From the NCBI GenBank assembly GCA_030050125.1, contig JASIJN010000001.1:1-5015 (forward strand): a stretch of 5,015 nucleotides of DNA, written 5' to 3'. The translations under genes and the position numbers were made by a program. Under the pieces are notes generated by a model, which did not search any database, had not been told where the DNA came from, and saw nothing but the letters and a program-made list of their open reading frames with translations. This document shows positions 1 to 5,015 of this stretch, one piece after another. The DNA is from Streptosporangiaceae bacterium. GTDB taxonomy: Bacteria > Actinomycetota > Actinomycetes > Streptosporangiales > Streptosporangiaceae. How positions within the stretch are numbered: position 1 is the first letter of the stretch; every line of letters starts with the position of its first letter.

Positions 1-105
1 GGGGGCGGGGGCGGATGGTGCCGGGAACATCTCAGGGTGGCGCGGAACTTACGATGGAGTGATGGAAACGGCCAGCCGGGAAGCTGACGACAAGGTGGGA
101 TACGG
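1..105 (+). promoter_or_regulatory. Leader upstream of the signalling operon, possible promoter region
   Basis: This short non-coding stretch precedes the first gene and should hold at least part of its promoter. It begins with a G-rich run at 1-13. Three GGAA cores lie at 24-27, 44-47 and 64-67, exactly 20 bases apart; the first sits within GGGAAC, which resembles the -35 element of some ECF sigma factors. TACGAT at 50-55 resembles an actinobacterial -10 hexamer (TAnnAT), but no good -35 hexamer sits 16-19 bases upstream of it. No strong inverted repeat or terminator was seen. The region is promoter-like by position; the specific elements are inference. Confidence 0.35.
92..98 (+). promoter_or_regulatory. 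Ribosome binding site of the response regulator-flavoenzyme gene
   Basis: AAGGTGG differs from the Shine-Dalgarno consensus AAGGAGG at one base and lies seven bases before the ATG at 106. An in-frame TGA at 85-87 excludes a longer upstream start, so this site fixes the start. A GTG two codons downstream (112) is the only close alternative and is less well spaced. Confidence 0.7.
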
Positions 106-1800
106 ATGCCAGTGACCGCGCCAGAGGGCGTCCGCACGGCGATCCTCACCGTCGACGACGATCCCGGTGTGTCCCGTGCCGTGGCCCGTGACCTGCGGCG
201 ACGCTACGGGGAACAGCACCGGATCGTGCGGGCGGAGTCCGGGGAGACTGCGCTGGAGGCGCTGCGGCAGCTCAAGCTGCGCGGCGACATGGTCGCGGTG
301 ATCCTCGCCGACTACCGGATGCCGCAGATGAACGGGATCGAGTTCCTCGAGCGGGCGATGGACGTGTACCCGGGGGCGCGGCGGGTGCTGCTGACCGCCT
401 ACGCGGACACCGACGCCGCCATCGACGCGATCAACGTCGTCGACCTGGACCATTATCTGCTCAAGCCGTGGGACCCGCCGGAGGAGAAGCTGTATCCGGT
501 CGTGGACGGCCTGCTGGAGGCGTGGCTGGAGGATGATCACCGGCCGGTGCCGGAGACGAAGATCGTCGGCCACCGGTGGTCGGCCCGGTCGTCGGAGGTG
601 CGCGAGTTCCTGGCCCGCAACCAGGTGCCGTACCGCTGGTACTCCTCGGACGAGCCGGAGGGGCAGCGGCTGCTCAGCGCCGCGGGAGTCGAGCCCGACG
701 GCAGCGGCGGGCTCCGGCTGCCGGTGGTGATCACCCCGGACGGCGAGGTGCTGGTGGAACCGGCCGACGCCGAACTGGCCACGCACGTCGGGCTGGCCAC
801 CACGCCGTCCAAGGACTTCTACGACCTCATCGTCATCGGCGGCGGGCCGGCCGGGCTGGGCGCGGCGGTGTACGGGGCGTCGGAGGGGCTGCGCACGGTG
901 CTGGTCGAGCGCACGGCGACCGGCGGGCAGGCGGGCCAGAGCTCACGGATCGAGAACTACCTCGGCTTCCCTGACGGGGTGTCCGGTGCCCAGCTGACCA
1001 GCCGGGCCAGGCGCCAGGCGGCGAAGTTCGGCGCCGAGGTACTGACCACGCGCGACGTGATCGGCCTGGAGGTTCATGGCTCGGCGCGCAGCGTCAGGTT
1101 CGCCGACGGCAGTTCCATCGACGCGCACACCATCATCCTGGCCACCGGGGTTTCCTACCGTCGTCTCGGCGCGCCCGGCATCGACGATCTGACCGGGCGC
1201 GGGGTCTACTACGGGTCGGCGCTCACCGAGGCGACCGCGTGCTCCGGCCAGGACGTCTACATCGTCGGCGGCGCGAACTCCGCCGGGCAGGCCGCCGTCT
1301 ATCTCGCGCGCGGGGCCAAGTCGGTCACGATCCTGGTCCGGGGCCCCTCGCTCGAGCGGTCGATGTCGTATTACCTCATCCAGCAGATCGGCGGCATCGC
1401 CAACATCTCGGTCCGGACCTGCACGGAGGTCATCGAGGCCCACGGCAGCAAGCACCTGGAGGCCCTGACCCTGCGCGACACCTCGACGGGGGCCACGGAA
1501 ACCGTCAGCGCGCAGTGGCTGTTCGTTTTCATCGGCGCGGCGCCGCTCACGGACTGGCTGGACGATCTCGTGGTGCGCGACGATCGCGGGTTCGTGCTGG
1601 CAGGCCCCGATCTGGCCATCCCAGGGCGCAAGCCAAGGGGCTGGAACCTGGACCGCTCGCCGTACCACCTGGAGACCAGCGTGCCCGGCGTGTTCGTGGC
1701 GGGCGACGTGCGGGCCGATTCGGCCAAGCGCGTGGCCTCGGCCGTCGGCGAGGGCGCGATGGCCGTCATGTTGGTTCACCGCTACCTGGAGAAACTGTGA
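106..1800 (+). CDS. Response regulator receiver fused to thioredoxin-reductase-like FAD oxidoreductase
   Basis: This 564-residue cytosolic protein joins three parts. Residues 10-140 form a receiver domain: acidic D17-D19, phosphoacceptor D69 in ILADYRMP, T97 in LLTAY and K120 in LLKPW. Residues 150-230 look like a glutaredoxin/thioredoxin fold, with LPVV carrying the expected cis-proline (P206) but no cysteines. Residues 238-564 are a class II pyridine nucleotide-disulfide reductase fold: FAD motif GGGPAG (245-250), GGQAGQSSRIENYLGF, ATGVSYRRLGAPG, NAD(P)H motif VGGANSAGQA (387-396) and the FAD-contacting VFVAGDVR (529-536). The CATC-type active site of thioredoxin reductase is absent; the only cysteines are C379 and C439. 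It probably oxidises NAD(P)H under phosphorylation control, with an unknown acceptor. The kinase gene follows with a one-base overlap, which suggests it phosphorylates D69. Annotation pipelines often name such proteins 'fused response regulator/thioredoxin-disulfide reductase'; the disulfide reductase activity is doubtful here. Domain calls are firm; substrate and role are inference. Confidence 0.93.
   Translation: MPVTAPEGVRTAILTVDDDPGVSRAVARDLRRRYGEQHRIVRAESGETALEALRQLKLRGDMVAVILADYRMPQMNGIEFLERAMDVYPGARRVLLTAYADTDAAIDAINVVDLDHYLLKPWDPPEEKLYPVVDGLLEAWLEDDHRPVPETKIVGHRWSARSSEVREFLARNQVPYRWYSSDEPEGQRLLSAAGVEPDGSGGLRLPVVITPDGEVLVEPADAELATHVGLATTPSKDFYDLIVIGGGPAGLGAAVYGASEGLRTVLVERTATGGQAGQSSRIENYLGFPDGVSGAQLTSRARRQAAKFGAEVLTTRDVIGLEVHGSARSVRFADGSSIDAHTIILATGVSYRRLGAPGIDDLTGRGVYYGSALTEATACSGQDVYIVGGANSAGQAAVYLARGAKSVTILVRGPSLERSMSYYLIQQIGGIANISVRTCTEVIEAHGSKHLEALTLRDTSTGATETVSAQWLFVFIGAAPLTDWLDDLVVRDDRGFVLAGPDLAIPGRKPRGWNLDRSPYHLETSVPGVFVAGDVRADSAKRVASAVGEGAMAVMLVHRYLEKL
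1788..1793 (+). promoter_or_regulatory. Ribosome binding site of the histidine kinase gene
   Basis: GGAGAA lies inside the last codons of the upstream gene, six bases before the ATG at 1800. With the TGATG stop/start overlap at 1798-1802 it favours this start and suggests translational coupling, giving the kinase and its presumed receiver partner linked expression. The reading frame stays open far upstream (to at least 1239), but that stretch overlaps the conserved end of the flavoenzyme and is Arg/Gly-rich nonsense. Confidence 0.6.
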
Positions 1801-3311
1801 TGACCGACCAGGCGCAGCAGGAAACGACGACCACGGCGCAGGTGACGGCGGCTAGCTGCAGCCCCGGGACGAACGCCACGGAGCTGGCCTGCAGTCCAGA
1901 TGAACTGCGGCGGCTGTTCCTGTTCGAGAAGCTGTCCGACGAGCAGCTCGGCTGGCTGTGCCAGCACGGGCACGTCGAGCGCTTCGAGCCCGGGCCGCTG
2001 TACCGCGAGGGCGATCCGGCCACCTGCTTCTACGTGCTGCTCAAGGGCACCGTCGTCATGTCGCGGCGGGTCGGTGCGGACGACATCGAGGTGAACCGGA
2101 CGTCGGGCCCCGGCACGTACTCGGGCGCCTTCAACGCCTACATCGAACGCGAGTCGCAGGTCTACAACAACTCGATCCGGCTGCCCGAGCCTTCCACCTT
2201 CTTCGTGCTGTCCGCGAGCGACTTCGCCTGGCTGATGCGGGAGTGGTTCCCGATGCCGGTGCACCTGCTGGAGGGGCTGTTCTTCGGCCAGCGGAACACC
2301 CAGCGGGTCGTCGGCCAGCGGGAACGGCTGCTCGCGCTGGGCTCGCTGTCGGCGGGCCTGACCCACGAGCTCAACAACCCGGCCGCCGCCGCGGTGCGGG
2401 CCACGTCCTCGCTGCGCGAGCGGGTGGCCGGGATGCGGCACAAGCTGGGCATCCTGGCCGCGGGCAAGTTCAGCCCGCAGACCCTGGACACGCTGATCAA
2501 GATCCAGGAGCGCGCGGTCGAGCTGGTGGCGAAGGCGCCGGCGCTCAGCCCGATCGAGGCGAACGACCGCGAGGACGCCATCACCGACTGGTTCGACGAG
2601 CGCGGCATCGCGGGCGGCTGGGACCTGGCGCCGACCTACGTGCAGGCCGGCCTGGACACCGGGTGGCTCGACCAGGTCGCGGCGACCGTGGACGAGACGA
2701 TCCTCGAGAGCGCGCTGCGCTGGCTCGGGTACACCATCGAGACCGAGCTGCTGCTGAACGAGATCGAGGACTCCACCACCCGGATCTCCACCCTGGTCGG
2801 CGCGGCCAAGCAGTACTCCCAGCTCGACCGCGCCCCGTACCAGGTGGTCGACATACACGAACTGCTGGACAGCACGCTGCTGATGCTCGGCGGCAAGATC
2901 CCGCCCGGGATCACGATCGTCAAGGACTACGACCGGTCCCTGCCCCCGGTCCCCGGCTACGCCGGCGAGCTGAACCAGGTGTGGACCAACCTGATCGACA
3001 ACGCGGTGTCGGCCATGGGCGAGACGGGCACGCTCACCGTGCGCACCATGCGGCGCGACGACCAGGTGATCGTCGAGTTCGGCGACACCGGTCCCGGGGT
3101 ACCTCCCGAGATCAAGGACCGGATATTCGAGCCGTTCTTCACCACGAAACCGGTGGGCGAGGGCACCGGCCTGGGGCTCGACATCTCCTGGCGCATCGTT
3201 GCCAACAAGCACCACGGGGCCATCCAGGTGGAGTCGGTGCCCGGTGACACCAAGTTCCGGGTGTGGCTCCCGCTGACCGCCCCGGAGCCGGACAGGGAGG
3301 ATGAAGGATGA
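1800..3311 (+). CDS. Soluble sensor histidine kinase with N-terminal cNMP-binding-like domain
   Basis: This 503-residue kinase has no membrane segment or signal peptide, so it should sense a cytosolic cue. Residues 36-165 resemble a CRP/cNMP-binding beta-barrel (LFLFEKLSDEQL, then REGDPATCFYVLLKGTVVMS), but the usual phosphate-binding cassette is not recognisable. The kinase core has an H box, LTHELNNPAA, with phosphoacceptor H189; an N box, NLIDNAVSAM, from N397; G1, DTGPGVP, from D429; an F box, FEPFFTTKP, from F443; and G2, GEGTGLGLDIS, from 453. These are all the elements needed for ATP binding and autophosphorylation. The spacing from H box to N box is about 208 residues, longer than usual, because of a largely helical-looking insert at about 213-318 that includes a Trp-rich stretch. 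There is no receiver domain, so phosphate probably passes to D69 of the upstream flavoenzyme. The ATG at 1800 has a good ribosome site and gives the expected domain start. The gene overlaps the next one by ATGA. The kinase assignment is firm; ligand and partner are inferred. Confidence 0.93.
   Translation: MTDQAQQETTTTAQVTAASCSPGTNATELACSPDELRRLFLFEKLSDEQLGWLCQHGHVERFEPGPLYREGDPATCFYVLLKGTVVMSRRVGADDIEVNRTSGPGTYSGAFNAYIERESQVYNNSIRLPEPSTFFVLSASDFAWLMREWFPMPVHLLEGLFFGQRNTQRVVGQRERLLALGSLSAGLTHELNNPAAAAVRATSSLRERVAGMRHKLGILAAGKFSPQTLDTLIKIQERAVELVAKAPALSPIEANDREDAITDWFDERGIAGGWDLAPTYVQAGLDTGWLDQVAATVDETILESALRWLGYTIETELLLNEIEDSTTRISTLVGAAKQYSQLDRAPYQVVDIHELLDSTLLMLGGKIPPGITIVKDYDRSLPPVPGYAGELNQVWTNLIDNAVSAMGETGTLTVRTMRRDDQVIVEFGDTGPGVPPEIKDRIFEPFFTTKPVGEGTGLGLDISWRIVANKHHGAIQVESVPGDTKFRVWLPLTAPEPDREDEG
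3294..3300 (+). promoter_or_regulatory. Ribosome binding site of the zinc-finger gene
   Basis: AGGGAGG, one base off AAGGAGG, lies within the last codons of the kinase gene and seven bases before the ATG at 3308. Together with the ATGA overlap at 3308-3311 it supports both the start and translational coupling to the kinase. Confidence 0.7.
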
Positions 3312-3655
3312 CCGAGGTGCCGGGAATCGACCCGTCCGTCCCGCCCAGCGGGACGGGCTGCGCCGAGTGCGAGGCGGCGGGCGGCTGGTGGCTGCACCTG
3401 CGCCGGTGCGCCCAGTGCGGGCACATCGGCTGCTGCGACACCTCCCCGAGCCAGCACGCGACCGCGCATGCGAAGGCCACGGGGCATCCGTTCATCCGCA
3501 GCTTCGAGCCCGGCGAGGACTGGTTCTGGAGCTACGAGACCGACCAGGCCTACGAAGGCCCGGAGCTGGCCCCGCCCTCGCATCACCCGGTCGACCAGCC
3601 GGTGCCCGGACCCGCGGGGCGGGTGCCGCGCGGCTGGCAGCAGATGCTGCACTAG
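3308..3655 (+). CDS. UBP-type zinc-finger protein
   Basis: This 115-residue protein is nearly all one zinc finger of the ubiquitin-hydrolase (ZnF-UBP) type. The ligand pattern is C18-x2-C21, C34-x2-C37-x4-C42, then H50-x3-H54-x5-H60, which could bind two zinc ions; the second half matches the spacing of eukaryotic ZnF-UBP domains. The tail after the finger, FEPGEDWFWSY (66-76), ends in W-S-Y, resembling the W-C-Y that lines the ubiquitin-tail pocket in eukaryotic members. The Cys-Gly-Arg motif after the fifth cysteine is C-C-D here, so ubiquitin-tail binding of the eukaryotic kind is doubtful. The last 30 residues are proline-rich and probably disordered. Bacterial members are common in actinobacteria but I know of no demonstrated function. 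The four-base overlap with the kinase gene implies a shared role with the signalling pair, perhaps as a binding partner; this is inference. Confidence 0.88.
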   Translation: MTEVPGIDPSVPPSGTGCAECEAAGGWWLHLRRCAQCGHIGCCDTSPSQHATAHAKATGHPFIRSFEPGEDWFWSYETDQAYEGPELAPPSHHPVDQPVPGPAGRVPRGWQQMLH

Positions 3656-3674
3656 CCGGGCATGAAGCGCCCGG
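3656..3674 (+). promoter_or_regulatory. Hairpin enclosing the AtuA-family start codon
   Basis: CCGGGC at 3656-3661 and GCCCGG at 3669-3674 are perfect reverse complements around a seven-base loop, ATGAAGC, which begins with the start codon of the following gene. A G-T wobble pair (3655/3675) can extend the stem. There is no T-run after it, so it is not a classical intrinsic terminator. It may limit initiation unless ribosomes finishing the zinc-finger gene (stop at 3653-3655) open it. Six-base palindromic arms arise by chance in GC-rich DNA, so function is uncertain. Confidence 0.35.
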
Positions 3675-5015
3675 TAAGGATCGCCAACTGCTCCGGCTTC
3701 TACGGGGACCGGTTCGCCGCGGCGCGGGAGATGGTCGAGGGCGGGCCGATCGACGTGCTCACCGGCGACTACCTGGCCGAGCTCACCATGCTGATCTTGT
3801 GGAAGGCGCGGCAGAAGGACCCCGGCGCGGGCTACGCGCGGACCTTCCTCGGCCAGTTCGAGCAGGTCATCGGCAGCTGCCTGGATCGCGGCATCACGAT
3901 CGTGGTCAACGCGGGCGGGCTCAACCCGGCCGGGCTGGCGGCCAGGCTGCGCGAGACCGCCGGCCGGCTCGGCCTGGCGCCGAAGATCGCCCACGTTGAG
4001 GGCGACGACCTGCTCGGCCGGATCGGGGAGCTGACCGAGGCCGGGCACGCCCTGGCCAACGCCGACACCGGCGAGCCGCTGGCCAAGGCCGGGGTCACCC
4101 CGGTAACCGCGAACGCCTACCTCGGCGGCTGGGGGATAGCGGCCGCGCTGCGGGCCGGAGCCGACGTCGTGGTGTGCCCGCGGGTGACCGACGCCTCGCT
4201 GGTCGTCGGCCCCGCCGCCGCCTGGCACGGCTGGACCCCGGCCGACCTGGACCAGCTGGCCGGCGCCGTGGTGGCGGGGCACGTGATCGAGTGCGGCCCG
4301 CAGGCGACCGGCGGCAACTACTCGTTCCTGGCCGAGCTGCCCGACCGGCGCTACCCGGGCTTCCCGATCGCCGAGGTCGCCGCCGACGGCAGCAGCGTGA
4401 TCACCAAGCATCCCGGCACCGGCGGGCTCGTCTCGGTCGGCACGGTCACCGCGCAGCTGCTGTACGAGATCGCCGGGCCCGCCTACGCCAACCCCGACGT
4501 GGTCGCGCACTTCGACACGATACGGCTGGATCCCGACGGCGCGGACCGGGTGCGGATCAGCGGCGCCCGCGGCGGCCCGCCGCCGGCCGACCTCAAGGTG
4601 GCGCTGAACTACCTGGGCGGCTACCGCAACACGATGACGATGGTGCTGACCGGCCTGGACATCGAGGAGAAGGCGGCCAGGGCGGAGACCATGCTGTTCG
4701 GCCTGCTCGGCGGCAAGGACCGGTTCGCCGAGGTCGACGTGCGGCTGATCCGCTCCGACCGGCCGGACGCGCCGACCAACGAGCAGGCCACGGCGCAGCT
4801 GCGGATCACGGTCAAGGACCCCGACCCGGCCAGGGTGGGCCGGTCGTTCTCCAACGCCACGATCGAGCTGGCGCTGGCCGGCTACCCCGGGTTCTTCACC
4901 ACCACCCCGCCCACCGCGGAGAGCGCCTACGGCGTGTACTGGCCGGCGTTCGTGCCCGCCGGACTGGTCGAGCACGCGGTCGTCCTGCCGGACGGCAGCC
5001 GCCAGGTGATCCCGC
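3662..5015 (+). CDS. AtuA-family (DUF1446) protein, 3' end cut by window
   Basis: The frame stays open from ATG 3662 to the window edge, giving 451 residues of a family whose members usually run to about 450-600; the C-terminus is missing. Family hallmarks visible in order are IANCSGFYGDR (7-17), DVLTGDYLAELTM (31-43), VVNAGGLNP (81-89), VTANAYLGGWGI (148-159), VCPRVTDASLVVGPA (171-185), ECGPQATGGNYS (210-221), KHPGTGGLVS (249-258) and LNYLGGYRNTMT (315-326). The name-giving AtuA belongs to the citronellol/geraniol (acyclic terpene) cluster of Pseudomonas, where its biochemical step is not established; actinobacterial relatives often accompany acyl-CoA enzymes. No signal peptide or membrane segment is seen, so it is probably cytosolic. 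An in-frame TAG at 3653 rules out a longer start, and no Shine-Dalgarno is visible, so translation may depend on reinitiation after the zinc-finger gene six bases upstream. Whether it shares the signalling operon's function is unknown. Confidence 0.9.
   Translation, partial: MKRPVRIANCSGFYGDRFAAAREMVEGGPIDVLTGDYLAELTMLILWKARQKDPGAGYARTFLGQFEQVIGSCLDRGITIVVNAGGLNPAGLAARLRETAGRLGLAPKIAHVEGDDLLGRIGELTEAGHALANADTGEPLAKAGVTPVTANAYLGGWGIAAALRAGADVVVCPRVTDASLVVGPAAAWHGWTPADLDQLAGAVVAGHVIECGPQATGGNYSFLAELPDRRYPGFPIAEVAADGSSVITKHPGTGGLVSVGTVTAQLLYEIAGPAYANPDVVAHFDTIRLDPDGADRVRISGARGGPPPADLKVALNYLGGYRNTMTMVLTGLDIEEKAARAETMLFGLLGGKDRFAEVDVRLIRSDRPDAPTNEQATAQLRITVKDPDPARVGRSFSNATIELALAGYPGFFTTTPPTAESAYGVYWPAFVPAGLVEHAVVLPDGSRQVIP

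Noticed and set aside
1..13. G-quadruplex in the leader G-run
   Set aside because: Only two long G-runs and one GG are close together at the window edge; the sequence upstream is missing, so a four-tract structure cannot be supported.
943..1779. 278-codon minus-strand open frame opposite the flavoenzyme
   Set aside because: No motif, biased composition, and fully antisense to conserved FAD and NAD(P)H motifs.
1239..1799. N-terminal extension of the kinase reading frame
   Set aside because: The frame is open upstream of 1800, but its translation is Arg/Gly-rich nonsense overlapping the flavoenzyme C-terminus; the ATG at 1800 has a ribosome site and directly precedes the sensor domain.
1782..3215. 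477-codon minus-strand open frame opposite the kinase
   Set aside because: Low-complexity Arg/Gln/His/Val-rich translation without recognisable motifs, opposite a kinase with all its catalytic boxes.
3656..3680. Intrinsic terminator between the zinc-finger and AtuA genes
   Set aside because: The hairpin is present but is followed by TAAGG rather than a T-run, and it contains the next gene's start codon.
3301..3999. 232-codon plus-strand open frame across the zinc-finger/AtuA junction
   Set aside because: It is in a different frame from two well-supported genes and shows only Arg/Ala/Gly-rich sequence.
2957..4975. Long 672-codon open frame on the minus strand spanning the kinase end, zinc-finger gene and AtuA gene
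   Set aside because: Its translation is a monotonous Arg/Gly/Pro/Val/Ala mix with no domain motif, and it lies opposite three genes with clear family motifs; it is a by-product of high GC.

Overview
The window comes from a very GC-rich genome with strong G/C bias at third codon positions. Long spurious open frames on the opposite strand, short or overlapping gene junctions and the gene families present all suggest a high-GC actinomycete. The species cannot be named from the sequence alone. All four genes read on the + strand. The window opens in about 105 bases of leader and ends inside the fourth gene.

Region 1 (106-3655) is a tight three-gene cluster whose junctions overlap: TGATG between genes 1 and 2, ATGA between genes 2 and 3. 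Gene 1 encodes a response-regulator receiver domain fused to a cysteine-free glutaredoxin-like segment and a thioredoxin-reductase-like FAD/NAD(P)H oxidoreductase. Gene 2 encodes a soluble histidine kinase with an N-terminal cyclic-nucleotide-binding-like domain. Gene 3 encodes a small UBP-type zinc-finger protein. The probable logic is a signalling operon in which a cytosolic kinase phosphorylates a receiver domain whose output is a flavoenzyme rather than a DNA-binding domain, with the zinc-finger protein as an accessory of unknown role. This domain architecture is known from genome annotation (it is usually named 'fused response regulator/thioredoxin-disulfide reductase'), but I know of no settled function.

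Region 2 (3662-5015, cut by the window end) starts six bases after gene 3 and encodes an AtuA-family (DUF1446) protein, linked by family name to acyclic terpene or acyl-CoA catabolism. It has no visible Shine-Dalgarno sequence, and its start codon lies in the loop of a perfect 6-bp hairpin, so translation may be coupled to gene 3. Its functional link to the signalling genes is unclear.

The points most worth a second look are these. The reductase lacks the CxxC disulfide that defines thioredoxin reductases. The glutaredoxin-like and cNMP-like domains both seem to have lost their canonical ligand or catalytic residues. The kinase has an enlarged segment between its H and N boxes. A bacterial UBP zinc finger is translationally coupled to a two-component pair. 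I saw no RNA genes, mobile elements, CRISPR arrays or convincing terminators.
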